DNA of 29,916 bases from a virus: positions 1-29,916 of IMG/VR virus record IMGVR_UViG_3300024252_000057. One strand, written 5' to 3'. This document shows positions 15,610 to 22,636 of this stretch, piece by piece. Under the pieces are notes generated by a model that did no database searches, had not been told where the DNA came from, and saw nothing but the letters and a program-made list of their open reading frames with translations. Position 1 is the stretch's first letter. Every line of letters starts with the position of its first letter. The position numbers and the translations under genes are program-made.

Positions 15610-17080
15610 AGTAAGAACCTCCACCCCAATATGCGCCGCCACCCCATACAGGCGCGTTAGCCGACGCCGGTAGGGAAATCTCAACGGAGTCGCTAATGAG
15701 GTTTTCCCCGCTCATTTCAAAGGTCACTTCAATATCTGTAACGAATAGCTTTTCGAAATACAAATAAGAATAAATATCAAACGCGCTCGTATCCTTGGGC
15801 GCTTTGAACGTTTTTGATACCCGGATGCACTCAATATCCGCCGTGCCGCCGTCCTGTGATCCTACACCCTCCAACTCATATATTTCACCGTTTCGCCACC
15901 CCATGTAGGACGTTTCCAATCCGTCTGTGGGACGGGTCATCGTCCAAGTGCAAGTCGGCTGGAAGGCAATATCAAGCTTGGTGTCCCACACTGACCACGG
16001 GCTGATTGTCAGAACTTCGCGGCGCTGGCGGACGGCGCGGGTCACTTCGTCAACAAAGCTTTTGTGTAGGACTAGGCAGACATTGTTATCCTTGGGGAAG
16101 AAATAAACATGCTGAAACCGCGCATTATATACCACTGTCCATTCAAGAACATCTTCGATAAGCGGGCGTATCAACCGGCTCAAATCGTCGGTGGCAACGT
16201 CGCCGGACGTTTCGGTGGCAAACAGGGTTTCTATTTTACCTTCCCGGCCATAGGCGACATCGTTGCCGATAAAGGCCATGGACTCTTCGCCCGCCGCCGC
16301 CGAATCCGGGTACAATTCATCAATGGCGTAGTCTTGCGCGTTGGTTCCCGTCAGCTTATACATTCGTCCTTTCTCGCTGGAAAAGACGATGATACCAAAG
16401 GCGGTCAGGACGCCGTTATCAGGTCGGAAATCCGGCGTCAGAAGATAGAAAGGATCATCAACGGCAAGCCCCGTGCTTGGCCTGTCCGTCACACTCATAA
16501 CGGTGTTGTCGGATAGCTTCGACACGGCAATCATGTGAGGCGTCGCCGTCCCGGCCTTAACGTTGCCGAAGAAAGCCCGCTCGCGTTCGACAAGACAGTA
16601 TTTGGCGAAGAAGTCGTTTGCCAGACCGGTGGTCATGGTGGCAAACGTGGTCCCGTCCCAAGTCGAAACGGGGTGTTGAAGGGCCAAGTCGGTGATTAAA
16701 ACTTCATCGGTCAATACCCAGTTGGCTTGACGTGGACCGCGTATCCTAGCGCCGCTATTGACGCTACCAACTACCGTGAACCCCGTTGCGCTGCCGTCCC
16801 ATTCGTAGACGGTATTTCCCGCCTGAATCAGTGTCGAATAGGTTCCGTCCGCCTTCGCCAGTTGAGCATAGCCATTGATTTGTTCGCCGTTGGTCGCCGT
16901 CGCTACCAAGTCAAAGGGCGCACGCCGTCGGAAAAGCTTACTGTCAATGGACAGGGCAAAATTCTTGGAGCCGCGCCCGCACTCTGAAATGTGAATATCA
17001 ATGGGCGACGCCGCCACGTTGATTCCGGCTCCGAAGGTCAGCGTTTCGCGATTGCCCAGTAGCTCGTCAGGAAGGGGCAT
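15464..17080 (-). CDS. Tail hub / stabilisation-type protein (P22 gp10-like by position)
   Basis: The 538-residue protein is beta-rich throughout. The N-terminal half contains GYAQLAKADGTYST, VYEWDGSATGFTVVG and STWDGTTFATMTT, a spacing reminiscent of a beta-propeller. This is what is seen in phage stabilisation and tail hub proteins that sit below the head-tail adaptor. The C-terminus has GGGAYWGGGSYYGASF and then a Lys/Arg-rich strand region. Its start overlaps the adaptor stop as TAATG at 17080, and the last 146 bases are shared with the next gene in another frame. The family is inferred from architecture and gene order (portal, capsid, adaptor, hub); I cannot confirm it by alignment. Confidence 0.7.
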   Translation of the reverse strand: MPLPDELLGNRETLTFGAGINVAASPIDIHISECGRGSKNFALSIDSKLFRRRAPFDLVATATNGEQINGYAQLAKADGTYSTLIQAGNTVYEWDGSATGFTVVGSVNSGARIRGPRQANWVLTDEVLITDLALQHPVSTWDGTTFATMTTGLANDFFAKYCLVERERAFFGNVKAGTATPHMIAVSKLSDNTVMSVTDRPSTGLAVDDPFYLLTPDFRPDNGVLTAFGIIVFSSEKGRMYKLTGTNAQDYAIDELYPDSAAAGEESMAFIGNDVAYGREGKIETLFATETSGDVATDDLSRLIRPLIEDVLEWTVVYNARFQHVYFFPKDNNVCLVLHKSFVDEVTRAVRQRREVLTISPWSVWDTKLDIAFQPTCTWTMTRPTDGLETSYMGWRNGEIYELEGVGSQDGGTADIECIRVSKTFKAPKDTSAFDIYSYLYFEKLFVTDIEVTFEMSGENLISDSVEISLPASANAPVWGGGAYWGGGSYYGASFQQRYSRKRINSPGSAPQYNIRLKADGAEDFILQSVETEFRSTD

Positions 17081-17775
17081 TAAATTTCACCGCGCGCGTT
17101 GAATGAGTTGGCCCGGCGCACCCCGTACCAATTGAAGGGTTCTGCTTGCCGCATCAACGTCGCCGCGTGCGCCTTGGAAGTATTGAAAGTCTTCTCGTCA
17201 AACTGACCCTTCAGCTTCCGTTCCCAGCGCTGAACGGCAACGTCCTGCAAGGCGTCAACGATTCTATCGTTCCACGGGAATGTATCGGTGATAAGAGACA
17301 GGAAGATATATTTCTCATAGGTGTACTTGTACACGCGCCCGTCTTCTTCGGTTTGCGGCGTCCGGTCCATTCTGAACTTGTTTGTCACCGGGTTGATGGC
17401 GTACCGGTACGGCAAACCGATAAATTTATCTGGTTGCCATTGGTCATTGCGCATTTGCTCGTAGCCGCCCGGATACGGTGTGATTCGCTGGCTGTTCGTT
17501 TCGTCAATGAATGTGCCGGTGATCTTTGAAAAATCGGTAGGCAGTGAATATTCGCGGGTATCGACTACAAGGGTCAGCGTCCCTTCAGCCTCTTCCCCCG
17601 AAAACGTCCCTAAGTCCTGAATTTGCGAAATGGCATCATTCCAAGCTTTCAGCATCACGTCAATTTCACGCTGACGCCCGGCGTCGGTAAAGCTTGCTAA
17701 CTCTCCGTCGGAGCCTTGGATTTCTCCAACCTCTTTCAGCGAATCGTTGATCTTATCAAGAAAGGAATATGCCAT
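17080..17775 (-). CDS. Head-tail adaptor / tail tubular protein A-like (P22 gp4 / T7 gp11 type)
   Basis: The 231-residue protein has the features of podoviral adaptors. An N-terminal helical part (FLDKINDSLKEVG, REIDVMLKAWNDAISQIQ) is followed by the diagnostic LTLVVDTREYSLPTDF segment, then ITPYPGGYEQMRND and NPVTNKFRMDRTPQ, and finally an aromatic-rich C-terminus with FPWNDRIVDALQDVAVQRW. In this family such proteins form a ring below the portal and bind the tail hub. The ribosome site AAGGTGATC is strong. The gene order (two small proteins, adaptor, hub) agrees with the assignment. Confidence 0.75.
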   Translation of the reverse strand: MAYSFLDKINDSLKEVGEIQGSDGELASFTDAGRQREIDVMLKAWNDAISQIQDLGTFSGEEAEGTLTLVVDTREYSLPTDFSKITGTFIDETNSQRITPYPGGYEQMRNDQWQPDKFIGLPYRYAINPVTNKFRMDRTPQTEEDGRVYKYTYEKYIFLSLITDTFPWNDRIVDALQDVAVQRWERKLKGQFDEKTFNTSKAHAATLMRQAEPFNWYGVRRANSFNARGEI

Positions 17776-17793
17776 TTCGCCAGATCACCTTTC

Positions 17794-18300
17794 CTATTTC
17801 TTCGCGCGGCCTTTCGGCTTTGGAGGATCAAATTCAGCGGTTTCAATGCCGGACGCTTCGATGTCTTCCGGCGTCCATTCTGCGTCGTCGCTGCCATCAT
17901 CTTCAGGAGGCGACTCAACTTCGCCGGGTTGCTTGTCCGCGCCCAACATTTCTTCAATGTGGGCAAGACGCCCAGCCATTTCCTCGTTGGAGCGGGTCAA
18001 CGCTTCATTCGCCCCGGTCAGCGCAGCGACAATGCGCTGGTGTTCCGTCGCCATGGGAACCATGATGTCATCAAAAAGACCGTCCATCATCGCCCCTTCG
18101 ACAATGCGGACAAGATCGTCTTTCTTCATGTTGCCACTGACCTTCAGACCAACTTTTTCGCCCAAGGCAACAAGCTGAATACGCCGCAGGGATGTCACCC
18201 CAAGAACAAACTCCGGCTGCTGACCGGTTGTCCCCGCAACGTCTTCAAAGAACTGAGAAAGGAAGTGTTTGCAAACGTCGCCACTTGTCGGAATCGGCAT
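17794..18300 (-). CDS. Virion-block protein with SAP/HeH-like motif, unknown role
   Basis: The 168-residue protein has a helix-extended-helix element at about 38-70 (LRRIQLVALGEKVGLKV, then KDDLVRIVEG). This pattern (LrxxqLxxLxxxxGlxxxG...LxxxI) is typical of SAP and HeH/LEM-type nucleic-acid-binding modules. After it comes a coiled coil around 85-125, then a Glu/Asp-rich segment and a basic end (PKPKGRAKK). AGAGGGG lies six bases before ATG 18300. It follows directly after another small protein with a similar motif and precedes the adaptor. Function is unknown; it might be a head protein touching the packaged DNA. Confidence 0.65.
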   Translation of the reverse strand: MPIPTSGDVCKHFLSQFFEDVAGTTGQQPEFVLGVTSLRRIQLVALGEKVGLKVSGNMKKDDLVRIVEGAMMDGLFDDIMVPMATEHQRIVAALTGANEALTRSNEEMAGRLAHIEEMLGADKQPGEVESPPEDDGSDDAEWTPEDIEASGIETAEFDPPKPKGRAKK

Positions 18301-18311
18301 GGTATACCCCT

Positions 18312-18500
18312 CTATTTCACCGTGGGAAGTCCTTTGACTTTCTTTCCCGCCGCCTGAAGTTCTTCGATCAGGGCGACAAGAACATTCTTGCCCTCTGACC
18401 CGTCAATATTGATCTTGTTCTTTTTGCACAAGTCCTGCAACGCAGGACGGCGAAGACCACGCACCGGACCGTCTGGCGCGTGATAATGAATATCAGTCAC
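18312..18500 (-). CDS. Small protein with HeH/SAP-like motif behind the capsid gene (62 aa)
   Basis: The frame is open from 18611, inside the capsid gene, but I choose GTG 18500 because ACGGAGG lies five bases before it and no comparable site exists for the ATG at 18572 (TAATG with the capsid stop) or for the internal ATGs. With this start the protein is 62 residues and contains a helix-extended-helix motif at 17-50 (LRRPALQDLCKKNKI, then NVLVALIEELQA), similar in style to the next gene. It is also possible that translation starts at 18572, in which case the G7/C7 hairpin would be coding. The product is probably a small DNA- or protein-binding factor of the head; I recognise no named family. 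Confidence 0.6.
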   Translation of the reverse strand: MTDIHYHAPDGPVRGLRRPALQDLCKKNKINIDGSEGKNVLVALIEELQAAGKKVKGLPTVK

Positions 18501-18524
18501 AATAGCCTCCGTTGACATAACGCC

Positions 18525-18552
18525 GGTAGGGGGGGACTCTTCCCCCCCTACC
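18525..18552 (-). promoter_or_regulatory. Perfect G7/C7 hairpin directly behind the major capsid gene
   Basis: GGTA plus seven G, a six-base loop and seven C plus TACC form an 11-bp stem without mismatch. On the minus-strand transcript it starts about 20 bases after the capsid stop and ends about 25 bases before the GTG start of the next gene. There is no U-run after it on the minus strand, so it is not a normal intrinsic terminator. It may slow polymerase, protect the 3' end of the capsid message or reduce translation of the next gene. The homopolymer runs are also prone to indels and sequencing errors. Confidence 0.75.
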
Positions 18553-18571
18553 ATTTTGGCGTCATCTACCA

Positions 18572-19630
18572 TTAAAGCTTGCTGGCCCCGGTACGCAGAC
18601 CAATCGCCCAAGTATCATTGAGGATCGTTCCGGCGTGCCAAGACTTCCAGCCCAGCGAAGCCATTTCGTTCAGGGCGTCCGCCGAACCGGCAGAACCCTT
18701 GGGGTGGCTGATCGCGATAATGCCCGGAACCTTGTCGCCCGCTTTGTAGGTCGTGCGAATCAGGTCACGGTCAAGGCTCAACGCCCCATGGGCGTCCATA
18801 CCCATGATGACGGACGTATACAGGTCCGCCTTGTTGGAGCCGGACGTATTCAACGTCTGGCCGGGATCGCCGCCCAAGCTGGCATCTTTCGAAGCCTCTT
18901 CGGTGGACACCCAGCGAACGCCGCCGACTGCGCCGAATTCATTCTGGAACAGCGCCGTCTGGCTGGCGTAGCGTTCCGCTGCAATGAACCCGCTCAACTC
19001 GCGAACGTCTTCTTCAACGTCCACATGGCAGATACCAAGATAGCCCGAACGAATCGGCGTCGTACCAATTGACGTTGAACCGGTGGTCTGGTTCGTGAAC
19101 GTCATGCCGGACGCGTTGTTCAGGACGTTGGTTCCCTTCTTGATCAACCCACGGCTGATTGCGTCGGTCACGTCACCGTCCGCCGTGCCGTTCGACGCGT
19201 AGTAGAGCGTCACGTTGTCTTCAAGGATATTGCGCTGCAACCGGTTAAGGCTGCGCCCGGCCTGAATGGCGAGAATTTCAATCAACTTGGCCGTTTGGCC
19301 GTTGTAGTTGATCAGGTCCGCTTCTTCAGTCGGGTAAATCACGTCACCGTACTTGGCGACGGTCGCCGTCGGCTGGGTGATCGTCGGAACCGAACCCGTG
19401 CGAAGCGGGAAGCTGCGCGAACCGGTTTCTTCCGACAAGGCCGACGTGGTGGGCGTCAGGTTTTCGATACGCCGCCAACGGACGGAAAACGTACCTTCGT
19501 GGGAAGGCAGAATGTCGCCGGGCGTCGAACCTTCGAAATACGGGCAGCGGGCCTTGGCGTTTTTCAGCAAGCGGCGCTGAAAGACGTAGTTGACCGGCGC
19601 TGTTAGTGTTGATGTCGTTGTAACGGTCAT
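18572..19630 (-). CDS. Major capsid protein, N4 gp56 family
   Basis: The 352-residue protein begins TVTTTSTLTAPVNYVFQ and contains SVRWRRIENLTP early on, then ITQPTATVAKYGDVIYPTEE, then QAGRSLNRLQRNILED. This sequence of elements is typical of the N4 gp56 family (HK97 fold). It forms the icosahedral head and would assemble on the scaffold encoded 14 bases upstream. The position after portal and scaffold agrees. The stop TAA overlaps an ATG as TAATG, but the downstream gene seems to use a later start. A strong hairpin directly after the gene may stabilise its message. Confidence 0.88.
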   Translation of the reverse strand: MTVTTTSTLTAPVNYVFQRRLLKNAKARCPYFEGSTPGDILPSHEGTFSVRWRRIENLTPTTSALSEETGSRSFPLRTGSVPTITQPTATVAKYGDVIYPTEEADLINYNGQTAKLIEILAIQAGRSLNRLQRNILEDNVTLYYASNGTADGDVTDAISRGLIKKGTNVLNNASGMTFTNQTTGSTSIGTTPIRSGYLGICHVDVEEDVRELSGFIAAERYASQTALFQNEFGAVGGVRWVSTEEASKDASLGGDPGQTLNTSGSNKADLYTSVIMGMDAHGALSLDRDLIRTTYKAGDKVPGIIAISHPKGSAGSADALNEMASLGWKSWHAGTILNDTWAIGLRTGASKL

Positions 19631-19644
19631 GACGGGTTACCTTT

Positions 19645-20265
19645 TCAAGCTGCGCCCTGCAACTTGTCGTTACGCGCCAATTGGGCTTCGTAAACGTCGA
19701 ACTCCGCGTCGGACATATTGGCAATATCAGCGTCAGCCATATGTCCATCCGGCAGAGTGTTGCGGGCAGGGGTTCCTCTTGCCAATGCCCTTGCAGCTTC
19801 GCGGCCCGCCGTTGCTTCGGTATCGACCGTGCCGGAAATCTCACCGGCAAACTTCTTCCCGATACTTGTGCAAACGGATTGCCACTTCTTGGGATTCTGG
19901 TGGCGATTGATCCACGCCCGCGCAATCCTTGGGTCTTCACGCGCTTCCGACTCAATCACAGCCCGAAGCCTTCCGGGCTTGAAAACCTCCAACGAATCGT
20001 CGGCGGCTTTCATGATGTCGATAGAAGCATCAAGGTCTTTTTGCGCTAACGCACCTTCAATCGTTTCCAGCCGCCCGGCCAAACCGGAGTCTTCGTCGCC
20101 AGCCGGATCGCCTGTCCCAGCATCCACAAGCGGTGCTGTCTCTTCGTCAAATTCCTTCAACAAAGAATCAAGGTCATCATCACCCTGCGCGCCGTCGCCA
20201 CCATCCGTCTGATCGTTGACAGAATCGTCGCCGTCCGCAGCTTGCTTACCGTCGATCTCAAACAT
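19645..20265 (-). CDS. Capsid scaffolding protein
   Basis: The 206-residue protein is strongly acidic in the first 65 residues (ADGDDSVNDQTDGGDGAQGD, LLKEFDEETAPLVD). It has a helical centre (LAGRLETIEGALAQKDLDASI) and a C-terminal region with DAEFDVYEAQLARND. Acidic, helical proteins of this size placed between portal and major capsid genes are scaffolds that guide head assembly and are later released or cleaved. GAAAGGG precedes the start. No protease motif is present. The identification rests on composition and gene order, and both are typical. Confidence 0.75.
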   Translation of the reverse strand: MFEIDGKQAADGDDSVNDQTDGGDGAQGDDDLDSLLKEFDEETAPLVDAGTGDPAGDEDSGLAGRLETIEGALAQKDLDASIDIMKAADDSLEVFKPGRLRAVIESEAREDPRIARAWINRHQNPKKWQSVCTSIGKKFAGEISGTVDTEATAGREAARALARGTPARNTLPDGHMADADIANMSDAEFDVYEAQLARNDKLQGAA

Positions 20266-20331
20266 GGATCAAAACCCTTTCAAACCATGATTAGTTATAG
20301 ATTAACCCAAATACAGGGCTACCGCAATTGA

Positions 20332-20547
20332 TTAACCTAACGGCGGAACCCCCTCTTCTTCAAGCAGAAACTTAATCACCATTTCCGCCCCTTCAATACG
20401 CCCACTTTCATGAGCGTATTGTTCCAGTGTTTTACCTTTAACCCAAGCCTTCAATACCGGCATCCGGTGGGAGTCCTTCAACCAATCCAGAACCACCTTC
20501 AGGTCCGGCTGCGTTCGCAAGTTCATCAAGGCCGACTTGACCGCCAC
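20332..20547 (-). CDS. Small helical protein overlapping the end of the portal gene
   Basis: The C-terminal part of this frame is clearly protein-like: MNLRTQPDLKVVLDWLKDS, AWVKGKTLEQYAHESGR and GAEMVIKFLLEEEG. The start is uncertain. GTG 20547 gives 71 residues and an overlap of 110 bases with the portal gene; ATG 20526 gives 64 residues. Neither has a strong Shine-Dalgarno site, which fits translation coupled to the portal gene. Similar short helical proteins follow portal genes in other podoviruses, but I know of no function. The frame also extends upstream to 20784, but those residues are Arg/Ser-rich and look like a shadow of the portal frame. Confidence 0.6.
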   Translation of the reverse strand: MAVKSALMNLRTQPDLKVVLDWLKDSHRMPVLKAWVKGKTLEQYAHESGRIEGAEMVIKFLLEEEGVPPLG

Positions 20548-22318
20548 TGGCTTCTCTAAAGATTGAGTCAATTTCGTGCCACCCCCCATCTTCCAGAATG
20601 ATACGCTGCAATTCCGCGATATCCAGCGGAGTGCCGTCCCGTTGCATCTTGGACTTGGGCTCTTCAAGCGCCAAAGCGGCGGACAGGGCTTGTTGCTTCT
20701 TGGCTTCCCTCTCGCGCTCTTCCAACGGACCCGCCGCACCGTGAACCTCGAAATAGCACTCATCCGGCAACGCGTCGGCGTCAAGGTGTAGGAACTGGTT
20801 ATATTTCGGCACGAATACGTCAGCGGGCTTCTTCAGCGCCTTCCGCATCATGCTATATTCCATCTGAAGGAAATTCGGGAAGAAGCCGAACATCATGGAA
20901 CGGGCAAAATCCACCGTCCTGATTTCGCTACGCCCGATTTCAACGTCCTTGGCAAATGCCGTAGTGTGCGATTTGGTCTGCGCCCCCATACGCGGTGCGT
21001 TGACGCCAACAATCTGTTCATACAGCTTCAACAGCAAGCCAAGAACCGCCGCCAGCTTTTCGGGTGATACCACATTGATTGGTTTAACATCACCCTGAGT
21101 CGGGAACTGCGCGCCGGGAGCCATGCGCGGACCGCCCTGCGCCGCCAGCCATGGATCATCCGGGTTCCAAGATATGGGCGGTTCAGCCGCCAGAATACTT
21201 GACTGCATGAGTCGGTTAAGCGCTTCGGTGACGGCAATCTGCAACGGCGACGCCATGATCAGCGGGCTTTGCGCATACAGCTTGTTGGCCCCGGTGAAAT
21301 GATACCCGCCCGTCAGGTAGGAATTCCACGGGAATTCGCGTTCACGGTAGCGGACAACCTTCGGGCCACCGCTTTGAACCACAACCGTCCATAATGTATT
21401 GGGTAGATAAATCGGCGGACCTTGATCTTGCTGAACGACAATATCGCCCTCGTAGTCCAAAACCTGAACCGTCTTTTGCTTCTTGTCCATGGGCGTAATG
21501 CTATCAAGGGCATTCTTGCGCCAGCCGCCGTTTTCCTTCGTCGGGTCCGCGCTTCCTGCCTTCGCCGCCATTTTGATGTCGTCAATATTCTGCCACCATG
21601 ACTCAATGGTTGAAGGCCCGATTTTATAGCCTTCGCCCAACATCATATAAGGCGCATCATCAAGGTAGGTGTTGCGAATGCTTCGCGGAAGCAAAACCGG
21701 GAAATGCCGCTTTTGAACAACAACGCCCCGGAACTCATTCTGATACTTGCTCGTTTCAACCATGCGGGTGCGGCCAACATACGTGCCGTACTTGTAGGCT
21801 TCAGCAAGAATAACGTCAACGTGAAGGCGGAAGTCATACATGGAATGAGCATAGGCCAGCGAGCCGTCAATAATGGCGTCAACGTCTTCTTGCACCAACT
21901 CCGACGGTACTTGCTCTTCAAGGCGCAGCCCCGCTATATAGCTGCGCTCGTTGGCCCGGTCATAGTATTCATCCGTCGCGTTGCCATGCGGCGTAAACCA
22001 GTTGCGGCTATCTGGAAACAGCAACCGGCGCGTATCCGCGCAAAGCACTTCCAAAGACTGCGTCTGACCCGGCGCTTCCAGCGACGGCATCCATTCAACA
22101 CCCGTGGTGACGAATTGTCCTGTGTTGTCCTGCCTCCCCTGAACCTCCAACTCAACCTGACGATCCACTTGCCGCCACTTCTTTTCATCGTCCTTGCGCT
22201 TCCCGGCCCGGCGCGCGACTTCGTCACGAATGAACACCGCAACCCGGTCAAAATCACCGTCTGAAAGGGTCACGCCGCCGATTGTGTTTTCTTTGGGAGC
22301 CTTGGTCTGATCTGCCAT
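20438..22318 (-). CDS. Portal protein (podoviral type)
   Basis: The 626-residue protein has the size and features of podoviral portals, which form the dodecameric ring through which DNA enters and leaves the head. Visible landmarks are the N-terminal acidic/basic helix (AVFIRDEVARRAGKRKDDEK), the RRLLFPDSRNWF block near 95, YKYGTYVGRTRMVET and VVVQKRHFPVLLPRSI in the wing region, a QIAVTEALNRLMQSSIL stem-like helix, and a Glu/Lys/Gln-rich helical end (EREREAKKQQALSAALAL). The start overlaps the preceding stop as TAATG. It lies between terminase and scaffold, as expected, and its last 110 bases are shared with the next small gene. Confidence 0.85.
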   Translation of the reverse strand: MADQTKAPKENTIGGVTLSDGDFDRVAVFIRDEVARRAGKRKDDEKKWRQVDRQVELEVQGRQDNTGQFVTTGVEWMPSLEAPGQTQSLEVLCADTRRLLFPDSRNWFTPHGNATDEYYDRANERSYIAGLRLEEQVPSELVQEDVDAIIDGSLAYAHSMYDFRLHVDVILAEAYKYGTYVGRTRMVETSKYQNEFRGVVVQKRHFPVLLPRSIRNTYLDDAPYMMLGEGYKIGPSTIESWWQNIDDIKMAAKAGSADPTKENGGWRKNALDSITPMDKKQKTVQVLDYEGDIVVQQDQGPPIYLPNTLWTVVVQSGGPKVVRYREREFPWNSYLTGGYHFTGANKLYAQSPLIMASPLQIAVTEALNRLMQSSILAAEPPISWNPDDPWLAAQGGPRMAPGAQFPTQGDVKPINVVSPEKLAAVLGLLLKLYEQIVGVNAPRMGAQTKSHTTAFAKDVEIGRSEIRTVDFARSMMFGFFPNFLQMEYSMMRKALKKPADVFVPKYNQFLHLDADALPDECYFEVHGAAGPLEEREREAKKQQALSAALALEEPKSKMQRDGTPLDIAELQRIILEDGGWHEIDSIFREASGGQVGLDELANAAGPEGGSGLVEGLPPDAGIEGLG

Positions 22319-22635
22319 TAGTTATATCTCCCAACTTCCACCGCGTCGTCCATGTAGAACTTTGCCGCCTCTTTCGCCGCATTTATGCGCGCCGCACGCG
22401 GCACACCCAACGGAGTCGAATGCCCGTCTTCCTTGCCGGTGATATGGAGCCGTTGAGCAACGTCGATTTCGCCGCGCGCAATAACCCAAAGCATCTGCCA
22501 ATGGGGTTCAGGAAAATCAGGAAACCAGTTGACATACTTTTCCCCGATAAGCACTTCGCCATGACGCATTTGGAACTTGCCAAGAGGCTGGAAGCCCGAT
22601 TTTTCACAAGTATTTGTGAATTCCTGCAAGTCCAT
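22318..22635 (-). CDS. Small conserved phage protein between terminase and portal
   Basis: The 105-residue protein starts two bases after the terminase stop and ends in a TAATG overlap with the portal start, so it is certainly part of the packaging operon. It has an N-terminal helix (LQEFTNTCEKSGFQPLG), a Trp/Pro-rich middle (YVNWFPDFPEPHWQMLWVI) and a helical C-terminus (AARINAAKEAAKFYMDD). There is no helix-turn-helix of a small terminase that I can see. Position suggests head or packaging function, but the role is unknown. Confidence 0.65.
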   Translation of the reverse strand: MDLQEFTNTCEKSGFQPLGKFQMRHGEVLIGEKYVNWFPDFPEPHWQMLWVIARGEIDVAQRLHITGKEDGHSTPLGVPRAARINAAKEAAKFYMDDAVEVGRYN

Positions 22636-22636
22636 G

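Noticed and set aside
19344-19955. A 203-codon minus-strand frame spanning scaffold and capsid genes
   Set aside because: It lies in an alternative frame of two confidently called genes and has an Arg/Pro/Ser-rich shadow composition.
20266-20331. A possible promoter in the 66-base gap before the scaffold gene (TATAAC and TAATCT boxes, repeated GGTTAATC)
   Set aside because: The spacing to any -35-like sequence is wrong or the match is poor. A promoter for the head genes here remains possible but is not supported.
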